In this document: positions 40,090-50,113 of the stretch, in pieces
How the letters are laid out: each line of letters opens with the position of its first letter
How positions within the stretch are numbered: position 1 is the first letter of the stretch
NCBI GenBank assembly: GCA_019653755.1
Contig: BPCL01000009.1
Coordinates: 1-51,431, forward strand
Direction: 5' to 3'
Length of the DNA: 51,431 nucleotides
Origin: Woeseia sp.
Lineage (GTDB): Bacteria; Pseudomonadota; Gammaproteobacteria; Steroidobacterales; UBA11654
The notes under the pieces: model-generated
Told to the model about the DNA's origin: nothing
The model's input: the letters and a program-made list of their open reading frames with translations, nothing else
Database searches by the model: none
Program-made: the position numbers and the translations under genes

Positions 40090-40961
40090 TTACTGATTGC
40101 CTAATACTTTTTTAAAGTAGGTCCAACTGGTTTCATTCCTTCTGTCATCATCAGTTGGAGGTGGTTCATTGTATTTAGGGTAGTTGGTTTCTATCTCTTT
40201 CTTGATCGAATCTGGTAATTCATCATAACTGTCTAATTTTTTCCCAAATGTATGAAAATAAACAATTCCATTCCTGCCGCTCATTTTCATCCAAGGAAGC
40301 CAATAGGATATTCTCTCCCAACCAATGCCAACTTTTGCAGTATCTTTATCATCATCTGTCAAGTCAGAGACGCTACCAGTGGTATTAAACATTTCTGTGG
40401 CATGGTAGATTCCACCAACGTAATCCTGAAAATTCCCACCCAATGGATTTTTATAGAAAAGAGGAATAGTGGCTGTGTCCCACCAGTCGTCACCATGAAC
40501 ACTGAGATTCATTTCAAATGGTTTACCTTCTTCATCGCGTTCATAGAAGTAACCCCAATTAACGGATCATTGGCAACATGAAGTACATCAACAGTCTCAC
40601 CGGTCCAAGGGTTTGTCCATTGATCTAGAATTTCACCGGTTTTAGGGTCTTGATAAAAGAGCAGCTCTCGACTAACCATTCTATAACCGTTTCCCCGTTT
40701 TGAATCCTTAACAGTGTCACATTGTCTGATATTCATACCCTCAACTTTGAAGAGCAATTTATCTTTCTCTCCCTGGACTCTGCTGTACATTCTTCCGTAC
40801 CACCAATAAACAATGGGCTTATTGTCTTCCATCGAGCATATAATCTTTCTTTGTGCTTTTAAGTAACCCATTCCAGGCGAGAGTTCAAATGCAGAGGTTT
40901 TTTCAAATACAAAGGCAATTGAAATTAATGCAAAAGTAAAAAGGCTTAATTTTTCTTTCAT
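40090..40961 (-). CDS. Secreted DUF1838-family protein, one frameshift
   Basis: The gene encodes a signal peptide (MKEKLSLFTFALISIAFVFE). A domain follows with KIICSMEDNKPIVYWWYGRM, QDPKTGEILDQWTNPWTGE and WTYFKKVLGNQ. The frame breaks near 40555. Adding one A gives NDPLNWGYFYERDEEGKPFEM and 290 residues. Phrases such as WTNPWTGETVDVLHVANDP match the DUF1838 family. Its function is unknown, but it is found near hydrolases and dehydrogenases. Here the protein is probably periplasmic, like the nitrilase-like protein encoded just upstream. Confidence 0.75.
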
Positions 40962-40974
40962 ATTTCTTCCTTAT

Positions 40975-42111
40975 TTAATTTCTAGATACTGGTTCCGACA
41001 TATCGGGTTTGTTTAAATATCGACTGATCTCATCGAACAGGTCCTTCATTTCTTCTCCCGTTTTAGGCAATTGATCAGTGGGCATATCGAGATGGTTCAT
41101 GGGGATCTCTTGTTGATATTGCGAGAAGATTTCTTGCACCATTTCCAAGGCGTAATTTGGAATGGTTCTATTCTTCCTAAATTCTGCAATAGGAATCTCT
41201 GCCGAAACGATCCCTTCTTCATGTGTGCTTGGATCTTGGGCAATAATTTTTCCTTGCGGAGAGGCTATCAAGGATTTACCTCCATTCTCACTGTAGGGTG
41301 TACCGAGTGGAATTGTAATATTAGACATAGCACTGTAGAAATTGTTTATCCACGCCATGGCTAATACATCGGATTCTGAGAACAGAGTTGCTGTTCTTAA
41401 CATAATCTCCACACCTTTCATTGCAAAAGCAGCAAAGACAAAAGGGTCTCCTTGTACTGTGCTGACAGCAATATTCCCAAACTCGGTTTTCAAAACCGGG
41501 AATTCTTCTTCAATGCCATACTTTTCTCTGTATTTTTCTTGAACAGCTTCAATGGTTGTGGTGGTAATCTCTCGGTCGGGATACAGGCGTTTAATATTTC
41601 GAGGTTTCCAATATACTTTTTTAATTTCCCCGTCTCTGCCAATGACCGTATTAAGACTAAGAATATGCTCAGGCCATTCCTTATCTGTCGCGTAGCTGCC
41701 AAAGATAAGATAGGCGTCACATTCTTTGGCTACCTTGCCCAAAGCCTCTGTTTCGGGTCCTGGGACTTCGATGGTGTATTTGAGCTTTTCTGCTCTAGAA
41801 CCTGATGAATATCCTGTTAAGGGGAATTCGTGATAGAGGAGAATATCGGGTTCAGAGCCCTCATTACAAGCAAGATCAGCCATTTCAATCATATGATCTA
41901 GGTTTTCCTTTAGGCCGACTTTGGGATCATCATATTCTTGGAGTGAATTTACACCTGTTTGAATCACTTTTAGCGTTATGACCTCTTTTTCAAGAGGTTC
42001 AACATCATAGGTGCCATCTTGATTTACGAGTTTATTTTTCAATTCATCTGCCATAAGAGTACAAGGTAACATTATCCAAAAAAAAATGAGACAGCTTTTC
42101 ATATCCATCAT
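40975..42111 (-). CDS. Exported nitrilase-superfamily homologue lacking the usual Cys
   Basis: About 378 residues. The signal peptide is best started at MMDMKSCLIFFWIMLP (ATG 42111) and ends near LMADEL. The fold is that of carbon-nitrogen hydrolases: Glu in YHEFPLTGYSS, Lys in YWKPRNIKRLY, and strand blocks LSLNTVIGRDGEIKKVYW and GVEIMLRTAT. Where active enzymes have the nucleophile (typically CYD or CE), this one reads NIAVSTVQGDPFVFAAF. I find no cysteine there, so it may be inactive or a different enzyme. It is the first gene of the six-gene reverse-strand run. Confidence 0.78.
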   Translation of the reverse strand: MMDMKSCLIFFWIMLPCTLMADELKNKLVNQDGTYDVEPLEKEVITLKVIQTGVNSLQEYDDPKVGLKENLDHMIEMADLACNEGSEPDILLYHEFPLTGYSSGSRAEKLKYTIEVPGPETEALGKVAKECDAYLIFGSYATDKEWPEHILSLNTVIGRDGEIKKVYWKPRNIKRLYPDREITTTTIEAVQEKYREKYGIEEEFPVLKTEFGNIAVSTVQGDPFVFAAFAMKGVEIMLRTATLFSESDVLAMAWINNFYSAMSNITIPLGTPYSENGGKSLIASPQGKIIAQDPSTHEEGIVSAEIPIAEFRKNRTIPNYALEMVQEIFSQYQQEIPMNHLDMPTDQLPKTGEEMKDLFDEISRYLNKPDMSEPVSRN

Positions 42112-42154
42112 TATAATTAACCTATGAAAAAACTTAATTGCCAAATTGATCTCC

Positions 42155-42970
42155 ATGACTGCTAATTCTCCAAAACTCATATATGTTGACACGTCCAGGG
42201 GACAAATGCATGTCAGGCTATATGAAAACAGGGGACCGGCCTTAATCTGCCTGCATCCGATGCCGTATTCAGGAGGTTATTATGACAGCTTTTGCAAGCA
42301 CCTCACAAAGGAAAGCAATTGTTCTGCTGTTTCCATTGATATGATCGGTTATGGTCGCTCAGAGAAGATCAAGGAACCAATCAGTATTCATGATTACGCC
42401 ACATCTTCGATCGAAGTGATTAAAACTTTGATCAATGATGATCGAATCTCTAACACAGTCAATTTGCTCGGTTTTCATACCGGTTCAGCAATTGGAAATG
42501 AAATAGGCATTTTAGAGCCAGATTTAATTAATAAAATTATTTTTGTTACTTATCCATTTTTTAACCAAGAAAAGAGGGAGGAAATGTTGTCCTCTTTATC
42601 CAAAGCCCCCCTTAATGAGGACTTAGAATCTTTAAGATCGATGTGGGAATTTACGATTGAGAATCGTGCAGAAGGTGTTGCTTTGGAAAGAGCTATGTCT
42701 AATTTTTTAGATCAACTACAAAATCTCGATAGGGGGTGGTTTGGTTTTCATGCAATGTTTAATTATATTTCTGAGGAGCGTTTACCTCACTTAAAATTGC
42801 CCACACTCGTTATTAATGATCAGAGTTCATTAACGAAAGCGACAAAGGCAGCATCTGAATTGATTAGTGATATGAATTATATTGAACTAGATGATACACA
42901 AGGGGGGATCTTCGAGCTCAATATAGATCAGATTGCTAAACATGTTATTACATTCTTAAATCAGCAGTAG
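42155..42970 (+). CDS. Alpha/beta-hydrolase homologue with GxHxG in place of GxSxG
   Basis: A 271-residue cytoplasmic protein. Core features are ALICLHPMPYSGGYYDSF (oxyanion loop), SIDMIGYGRSEK, LLGFHTGSAIG and PTLVINDQ. The elbow reads GFHTGS, so histidine stands where serine is the usual nucleophile. The C-terminal stretch reads DTQGGIFELN, without the usual catalytic histidine. I use ATG 42155; a TTG at 42146 is also in frame. It is divergent from the nitrilase-like gene, with 43 bases between the starts, suggesting joint control. Confidence 0.83.
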   Translation: MTANSPKLIYVDTSRGQMHVRLYENRGPALICLHPMPYSGGYYDSFCKHLTKESNCSAVSIDMIGYGRSEKIKEPISIHDYATSSIEVIKTLINDDRISNTVNLLGFHTGSAIGNEIGILEPDLINKIIFVTYPFFNQEKREEMLSSLSKAPLNEDLESLRSMWEFTIENRAEGVALERAMSNFLDQLQNLDRGWFGFHAMFNYISEERLPHLKLPTLVINDQSSLTKATKAASELISDMNYIELDDTQGGIFELNIDQIAKHVITFLNQQ

Positions 42971-42986
42971 GTTTATACAAAAAGAT

Positions 42987-43259
42987 ATGGTTACTCGATG
43001 TTTCAAAATAACTTTGGGAAAAGTTCAAGGGGTATTTTTTAGAGACAGCACAAAAAGAAAAGCAGCTGATTTTGATGTTCTTGGCTCTGCGATAAATTTA
43101 GCAAACGGGAGTGTTGAAGTAATAGCACAAGGAAGTGAATCGGGGGTCAACGAGCTTCTTAAATGGCTTCAAGTTGGACCTGAAATGGCGGTTGTTGAGA
43201 GAGTGGATGAAGTTGCTATTAGCGATGATCTAGAGTTTAATGATTTCACGATAGGTTAG
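42987..43259 (+). CDS. acyP: Acylphosphatase
   Basis: Acylphosphatase hydrolyses acyl-phosphates. The 90-residue protein reads KITLGKVQGVFFRDSTKRKA, with the phosphate-binding loop and Arg, followed by GSAINLANGSVEVIAQG, with the catalytic Asn. Length is typical. It is 16 bases after the hydrolase and nine bases before the esterase gene. Confidence 0.93.
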   Translation: MVTRCFKITLGKVQGVFFRDSTKRKAADFDVLGSAINLANGSVEVIAQGSESGVNELLKWLQVGPEMAVVERVDEVAISDDLEFNDFTIG

Positions 43260-43268
43260 CTATTTACT

Positions 43269-44273
43269 ATGGATCTAAGTCTTAATTTAATTATGATGTT
43301 GCCAGACGCTTTAAAAAGACGTCTTCTCAAAGGCAATGATATTGCAGTAGATAACAGGACAATGCATCCTGGCCAACAGATTATCTTATATATTTTAAAA
43401 AAGAGGAGAATCACCAAGGATATATATAGTCTAGACCCCCAAACCATTAGAGATTATTACAACAAGACTGCCGACAGATTACAGAAAAGACCACCTCGAA
43501 TTAAACACAAAGATCACCAGATTGATGTTGATGATGGATCAATAAGGGTTCGTGAATATTTCCCAAAAGAATCTATTGATCATCAAGGTCAGACGCTTCT
43601 TTATTTTCATGGCGGGGGATTCTCAATTGGCAGTTTAAGAACTCATGACTCACTTTGTAAGCACTTAGTTGACCTGCTTGGTTGGAGAGTCTTTTCAGTT
43701 GAGTACAGATTGGCACCAGAATACCGATTTCCGATTCCTCTAGAAGACTGTGATAAGGCAATGGATTGGTTGGTTGAGAACGCTGAGAGTTTAGATGTTG
43801 ACCCCCAAAAGATTACTGTAGGAGGGGATAGTGCAGGGGCTAATTTATCAACCTGTCTTTGTATTAAACGTCTAGAAGAATCCAAACAAATGCCTGATCG
43901 ACAATACTTACTCTATCCAGGGGTTGATAGTAAGGGTGATTATGAATCTATTAGAACGTTTACTGACGGCTATTTTTTACTGACCAAGGATCTACTTCAG
44001 TGGTTTCATGATAATTATATGAGTGAAAAAGATCATACTAATCCTTATGTAGCTCCGATGAACTATAAAACCCCAGAATTATTACCACCTGCTGTTGTTA
44101 TCACAGCTGGGTTTGATCCTCTTAGAGATGAAGGTTTGGCTTATTATGAGTTTTTAAAGAAAGCCGGGGTAAAAGTCTACTATAAAGAATATGAAGACCT
44201 CATTCATGGTTTCGCTAATTTCACCATCGAACCCAGATGTTACGAGGCTGTGGTGGAGAGCGCTAAGAACTAA
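43269..44273 (+). CDS. HSL-family alpha/beta hydrolase (esterase or lipase)
   Basis: A 334-residue esterase of the hormone-sensitive lipase group. It has the oxyanion motif LLYFHGGGFSIGS, the nucleophile elbow GGDSAGANLS, the catalytic Asp in AGFDPLRDEG, and His in LIHGFANF. This is a complete catalytic triad, unlike the upstream hydrolase homologue. No signal peptide. It probably splits esters inside the cell. It precedes gltX by about 20 bases. Confidence 0.92.
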   Translation: MDLSLNLIMMLPDALKRRLLKGNDIAVDNRTMHPGQQIILYILKKRRITKDIYSLDPQTIRDYYNKTADRLQKRPPRIKHKDHQIDVDDGSIRVREYFPKESIDHQGQTLLYFHGGGFSIGSLRTHDSLCKHLVDLLGWRVFSVEYRLAPEYRFPIPLEDCDKAMDWLVENAESLDVDPQKITVGGDSAGANLSTCLCIKRLEESKQMPDRQYLLYPGVDSKGDYESIRTFTDGYFLLTKDLLQWFHDNYMSEKDHTNPYVAPMNYKTPELLPPAVVITAGFDPLRDEGLAYYEFLKKAGVKVYYKEYEDLIHGFANFTIEPRCYEAVVESAKN

Positions 44274-44294
44274 AGAAAATAGTGGAGCCCAACA

Positions 44295-45678
44295 TTGGTT
44301 AGAACTCGTTTTGCACCAAGTCCTTCTGGCTTTCTTCATATTGGAGGTGTTAGAACCGCTCTCTATTCTTGGTTGTTTGCCAGAAACAAAGGCGGACAAT
44401 TTCTCTTAAGGATTGAAGACACCGATGTTGAGCGATCAACTGAAGAATCAATTGAAGCAATATTAGCTGGGATGCAATGGCTTGGCCTAGATCATGATGA
44501 GGATATTGTTTATCAATCAAAGCGATTTGATATCTACCAAGAGAAAGCAGAAGGATTGATCCAAGCAGACCATGCTTACAAATGTTATTGCACTCCTGAT
44601 GAACTTGAGAAGATGAGGGCTGAACAAACCAAGAAGGGAGAAAACCCTAGGTATGATGGCCGATGTCGAGACAAGGGTGATCAAGACGGTGAATTTGTTA
44701 TCCGTTTCAAGGCAAATGCTAAAGAAGACATAACCATTAGTGACTCAGTCTATGGCCAGATTACAGTGCACAACGATGAACTCGACGATTTTATTATTCT
44801 AAGATCCAATAAAGCCCCAACATATCATTTCGCTGTTGTTATTGACGATAATGAATCGGGAATTACCCATATCCTCCGTGGCGATGATCATTTAAAAAAC
44901 AGCGCTAAGCATCTTCAATTAATGGATGCCATGGATTATAAAAAGCCTGAATTTATTCATTTACCAATGATTCTAGGACCCGATGGATCTCGACTGTCTA
45001 AACGGCATGGTGCGATGAATATTCTCGAATACAAAGATCAAGGCTTTTTTTCCAGAAGCGATGTTGAATTACTTGGTTAGATTAGGATGGTCTTTTGGCG
45101 ACCAAGAAGTATTTAATATTCAAGAGATGATTGATGCTTTCGATGTAAAGAAAATCAATAAATCCAGTGCCAAGTTTGATCTAGAAAAGTTACAGTGGTT
45201 GAATCAACAACATCTGAGTAATAGCGATAATTCAGAACTTACTGAGTTTCTAAAACTAAACACTAGTCTAAAAGAACTCCCTTCAGAAAAGACCATCGAC
45301 TCCTTCATAGATGCGTACAAGCCAAGAGTTAATAATCTTAACGAATTAGTTGGGTATTTTGATTCTCTCTATACTGAACAGTTTAGTGTTGAAGGTTCAG
45401 CAGCTGAAAAGTTTCTAAAGCAAGAGATCATAGTGCCATTTCAAGATCTTTTAGAAATGCTTGAGCAGGTTGAATGGAATACTGAATCGATCAATCAATC
45501 TGTCAAATCAACTTGTGAGAACCACGGTATTGGATTCGGCAAGATTGGCCAACCTTTGAGAGTGGCTATTACCGGAGGTACTGAATCACCTTCGATAGAT
45601 TTAACGATGACATTATTGGATAGAGAAATCGTTATTTCCAGAATCAAAAAAGCGATAGAATATATTTCAAATCAATAA
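44295..45678 (+). CDS. gltX: Glutamyl-tRNA synthetase, one frameshift
   Basis: GltX charges tRNA-Glu. The first part has the signature RFAPSPSGFLHIGGVRTAL and the KMSKS-like SRLSKRHGA. The frame breaks at a T7 run near 45045. Removing one T gives QGFFPEAMLNYLVRLGWS and the anticodon-binding domain to 45678, 460 residues in total. As read, the protein stops at 45080. An essential gene with one surplus base in a homopolymer points to sequencing error. The start is TTG 44295. tRNA-Ala follows three bases after the stop. Confidence 0.95.
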
Positions 45679-45681
45679 TAA

Positions 45682-45757
<76 letters not shown>

Positions 45758-45959
45758 CCTTAGATTCATTGCAGAGTATAGGTTTTATTAGGCTTAAGAT
45801 GTTGCTCTGTTATCTATTTCAACTTTATTAACACCAAAGCCACACCTTTATTTCACTATTTTTACGACACGTAGAATAAGAAATTTTCAGATTTACGTTG
45901 ATACTATCCAATAAATTATAAAATTGACTACCAGCATAGGTTAGGAGTATTTTTAATGT

Positions 45960-47451
45960 ATGAAAAAAAATCATATTCATATCAGCACTGTTGTTTAGCT
46001 TTAATGGTTGGGCGGATTTAAAACCATTAAGTGAATACCCCATTGAAGACATTGATTACGATACAGAATTAGCCATAGAGGTTGGTACTAGATGTCTTGC
46101 TATATTTGGATGGGGAGGGACGTATGAAAGTAAACAATATAGTGAGAAGTGGTTAGAATTTTTATACCCTTTGCTTATAGAAGATCCCACCCACGCGGCA
46201 GTTGAGTTCCAAAAACTTAAGTTATCTGTAGAGCCCATTGTTAGAGATATTAGAGAATATTCTAATTCTAATGAGGGGTATCAGAAAATACTCAATGAGA
46301 TGGATATTTGTATTGAGCTAATTGTTGATGAACCCCTTTTATTGATGATTCAAATTTTACTTTAGAAGATAAAGCCGACGCCATCGCACATACTTTTTAT
46401 GTCAAAAATACCGGCATGTTTGATTTTTTGACTCTCCAAATGGGAAGAACATTGCATGAACAACTTAGAGGTATAAGTTTTGCTGAGGCTAATAGTTTAA
46501 TTAGAAGTGGAGAATTAGCCTATGCCTACGGGGAGTTGCAAGACCTTATGATTGATACTATTGGTGGTGCAGGAAATCTTTTAATTGAAGAAGCAAAAGA
46601 ATTTAAAGATGTTATTCTTGCTGAGTTATCAGATAAAGAGATAGATAATATCTATAATCTCCTTCCAACAGGGGACTTAAAAACAATGAATGATCTAGTA
46701 AAGCTTGACCCTATAAATAATCAATATCCAAACTTTTCCGAGCTTAATTTAGATTTTCTTATGAGCGTTCAAGAAAGGAGGCAAACATTATTTGCTTCTG
46801 ACGAATTTAACAGCTATTTAGAAGATGGGTTTGATAAGATTTTAACTAAATATGGCTATCCTTTGGTTATATCGATAGACACTGAAGCAGATATTTCAGG
46901 ATTATGGACACACATGGATGATCGTGGAGAAATAATTGAAATAGTAAAAGAAGACAAAGGTTATGTTGCAACAAAAAAAGTTTCTAAAGATGAATATGTT
47001 CCCGAAGGAGAAAAGACTTTCTCTTTTGATCTAGATTTTGAAAGCTGCGAAATTCAGTTTGCTCAGGAGAATTTTCAGAACCCATTCTTAGTTGATTGAA
47101 AGTTTTTGAAATAGGAAAGATAAAATAATTCTCTCAGGTCCAGCAGGGCTAGGCGGATTTCAGTTGAAACGAAATTATAAGGAACAAGCTTATCCCATGG
47201 GGGAGTTGATAAATAAAGAAGCTGATATTTTAGGAAAATGGGTTGGATTCTATGAAGGTTTTGGCGAGGAGATAATAAATATATCTAAAATTAACAACCG
47301 GTATGTTGCTAGAAAAATAACTGGTGATCAGTATGTTCCATCAGGAGAGATAACCTTCCAATTTGATACCAATTTAGACAACTGTAAAATGCAATTTGCA
47401 AACATTGGTTTTAAAAATCCTTATTTTAAGAGTGTGAGATTTTTAGACTAA
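45960..47451 (+). CDS. Secreted protein with two C-terminal repeats, four frameshifts
   Basis: Five reading-frame pieces join into one protein of about 497 residues. It has a signal peptide (MKKIIFISALLFSFNGWA), a long helical region (LSEYPIEDIDYD to LTKYGYPL) and two related C-terminal modules. Module 1 has GLWTHMDDRGEIIEI, YVATKKVSKDEYVPEGE and NPFLVD. Module 2 has GKWVGFYEGFGEEII, YVARKITGDQYVPSGE and NPYFKSVRF. Fixes needed are one A removed near 45966, one T added near 46339, one G added near 47097 and one A added near 47120. The total then becomes 498 codons exactly. No family is recognised. Confidence 0.65.
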
Positions 47452-47486
47452 ATAGCTCCAATATTTCTCTCAAGAGGGGTATTGAT

Positions 47487-48008
47487 ATGATGCATTTTAA
47501 CAGGAGCGCTCCTAGGAACGGCCCTTACGAAAAGTTTAATAGAAACGGCCAATTTGAAAGAAGCCATTATAAAGGTGGGAAGCTAGAGGGCTCTGAAGAG
47601 AGATTTTTTGTCACTGGTGAATTGTATTGGAAGAGAAACTTCAAGAACGGGGAACTTCATGGTGTTTGGGAATCTTTCTACATGGATGGTAAAACTAGTG
47701 CCTTATCAAACTGGAGAAAAGGAAAAGAATTAGGCCACACAAAATTTTCCTACCACAATAACGGTCAATTAAAAAACAGAGTAAATTTTAAAAACGGAAA
47801 AATGGAAGGCCTTGGAGAAATTTTCTTTGACAACGGTAATTTAGAACAAAGATCAAAATTTAAAAAAGGCAAAAAAGAAGGTCTTTATGAGGCATTTTAC
47901 AAAAACGGTGAGTTAATGATAAGAGGCAACAACAAAAACGACCAAAAAGATGGTCTTTGGGAGTATTTTGATGAAGAGGGTAATTTAATTAAAACTGAAA
48001 AATTCTGA
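47487..48008 (+). CDS. YwqK/MORN-2-type repeat protein
   Basis: The 173-residue protein is almost wholly made of about seven repeats of 21-23 residues, each with the pattern (F/Y)xNGxLxxRxxFKxGKxxGLxExF. Examples are HGVWESFYMDGKTSALSNW and EGLYEAFYKNGELMIRG. This is the MORN-2 (YwqK antitoxin-like) family, which forms beta-hairpin solenoids with no assigned function. No signal peptide is obvious. The start is ATG 47487 or 47490. A short, secreted relative is at 11033-11377. Confidence 0.75.
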   Translation: MMHFNRSAPRNGPYEKFNRNGQFERSHYKGGKLEGSEERFFVTGELYWKRNFKNGELHGVWESFYMDGKTSALSNWRKGKELGHTKFSYHNNGQLKNRVNFKNGKMEGLGEIFFDNGNLEQRSKFKKGKKEGLYEAFYKNGELMIRGNNKNDQKDGLWEYFDEEGNLIKTEKF

Positions 48009-48213
48009 CACTTTTTTCCAGCCTCATTGAAAAAAATGTTCAACCACGAGAGTGCACCTTAGTAGGAGTTAGTGATGGAAAACTCCGACTCTAATTGACA
48101 ACCAAAACCTCCACCATCCATTCCATTTTGGAATAATTCATAAACCTGTTATAACCTATTAATATAGTTTTCATAATATATAGAATTAAAAAACTAAAAA
48201 AAGGAATTAAACA

Positions 48214-48915
48214 ATGAAACATATTTTATTTGTGGTAATGAGTATTTTTTTATCAACAAGTATCTTTGCTAATGATGATGATGGAGTTAATGGGCCATAC
48301 TACGCCTTTTATCACTTACAAGTACCTAATCCAGGAGATTTGATAGATTCAATGAATCGTTTTTGGTCTTCTGATTGCGGTAAAGAGTATCCTGCTGATG
48401 TTGCATTGTCGCAGGAAATCTTTAACGGTAGTTATACATCGACACACTTCATCATAAATACCTTCCAAAATTCCGCTGATCAAGCAAAAGCTGTTGAGAT
48501 AATGAGATCATGCAAAGCGGGAATAAAGTTTTTACAGGAAATCTCAGCAGATGGAGTAATTCCAACAATGCAATATATGGGATATGCCCTGATAGATGAA
48601 AATGATTGGACACAAGATACTGTCTTTGCAAAGTTTGATATTAGTATCGAACCTGAAAGCGAAGTTGCGTTCGCTAATGCATACCTCAAAATGATGAATG
48701 AAGTATTTAAAGATACTTATGTACGCTCATTTGGTTTAGGCGCAGTATATTATGGCAGAGATAGATTTACTCATTGGGTATGGACTGGTGCTAAATCAAT
48801 ACCAGAGCTCACAGATATTGTTATAGAACGCGGAACGCATCCAGCATATGCCACTTTTGTTAATGATGTTAAAGATATAAGAACAGTTGTTAACTCAACT
48901 CAGGTTCAAATCTGA
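48214..48915 (+). CDS. Secreted protein, unknown
   Basis: A 233-residue protein with signal peptide MKHILFVVMSIFLSTSIFAN. The mature part looks like two similar alpha-beta halves (GPYYAFYHLQVPNPGDLIDS and DTVFAKFDISIEPESEVAFA). Each half is followed by a helix and by an aromatic strand, a dimeric alpha-beta barrel style. Two cysteines (SDCGKEY, RSCKAG) may bond. A ribosome site AAGGAATT precedes the ATG. I do not recognise the family. Confidence 0.7.
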   Translation: MKHILFVVMSIFLSTSIFANDDDGVNGPYYAFYHLQVPNPGDLIDSMNRFWSSDCGKEYPADVALSQEIFNGSYTSTHFIINTFQNSADQAKAVEIMRSCKAGIKFLQEISADGVIPTMQYMGYALIDENDWTQDTVFAKFDISIEPESEVAFANAYLKMMNEVFKDTYVRSFGLGAVYYGRDRFTHWVWTGAKSIPELTDIVIERGTHPAYATFVNDVKDIRTVVNSTQVQI

Positions 48916-48963
48916 AGGGCTGGGCCAGACAGAACTAATTTACTTTGGTATTAGGTTTTATAT

Positions 48964-49973
48964 ATGTTCCTTAGAGTGGTGGTTCTGATTGCAACAGTTC
49001 TGGTCATCTTTGGCGCTTGGAGATTTATCCCACAGAAAGAATCAGTTGTAAATGTTTATTATGAGACTGATTTTACCACCGCTCCTGAAGGCGTTGTGGG
49101 TTTCCCATCTTGGAATGCGTCAACTGCTAAGGAACTTATAGAAGGCCCTGATTCTGCAGAAATCAAAGTAAACGGAGGCGGGCTTCTTGTGTTGCCGCCA
49201 CAAGCCTCAGCCACAACACCAGTCCCTGCGGTGGTTATACTCCATGGTTCAGGAGGCGACTGGACAGGACGTAGTATCTATCTTGCCAACCGATTGGCAA
49301 AGCATGGGATCGCGGGCTTTGCCGTTGATACTTTTGTTGCTCGAAATCTGCGATCAACAGATGATTATTTCGAACGGCTTCAAAAAGCCAGTATTTATTC
49401 TCAAATTATTGATGGATTCAATGCTCTAGAGGCTTTGCAACAACATCCATACATTGATGGAGATAAATTGCTGTTACTGGGTTTAGTCTTGGTGGTGGCT
49501 CAACTTTATACTCCATGTTTGAACCAGTGGCCACCGGAATCCTTGGAATAGACGGTCCTCGTTTTTCAGCCTACGCGTCTTTTTATGCAGGGTGCTCTCT
49601 TGACTTTGAAGATTTTGAAGTTGAGGGAAGTCCGGTACTTATTATGATGGGTAAAGCAGATGAATCAATGTCAATAGAACGCTGTGAATGGTTTAAAGAT
49701 AAGTTAGAACAATTTGGAGTTGAGGTTGAGATGTCAGTTTATGATGGAGCTGGCCATGGATGGGAACAACCTTACCCTCAGGCATTTGTACCAGAGGCGG
49801 CTATCACTAAAGATTGTTTGATGTTGTGGACAGAAAATAACGAAGTCATTGAACAAAATTCAGGGTACTCGGTTGACAAGCCTTGGGGTGCATTTTTAGC
49901 GTTTTCGAACTGCAGCACGCGTGACGGTTATACTATGGGTCTAAATGAAGCGCTAAAGAACAGTCTTGGTTAG
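48964..49973 (+). CDS. Dienelactone hydrolase-like protein, one frameshift
   Basis: The frame breaks at the TTT run near 49483. Adding one T restores GFSLGGGSTLYSMFEPVA with the nucleophile elbow, and the product is 336 residues. Other features are VVILHGSGGDWTGRS (oxyanion loop), Asp in MMGKADESM and His in DGAGHGWEQP, a full catalytic triad. A hydrophobic N-terminus (MFLRVVVLIATVLVIFGAW) suggests a signal anchor or export. The dienelactone hydrolase superfamily splits lactones and esters. It is followed by a luciferase-like oxygenase gene. Confidence 0.8.
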
Positions 49974-50113
49974 ATTTTTATGCTTTCCTAAAAAAGACCT
50001 GGAAACTTTAAAATTCAATACATCGTTATAGATTGATGAAAGATTGAGGATACTTTCATCTCAATGAATCGTTAGGGTAAGATACACTCATAACTCAATA
50101 AACTATCTTAAAT

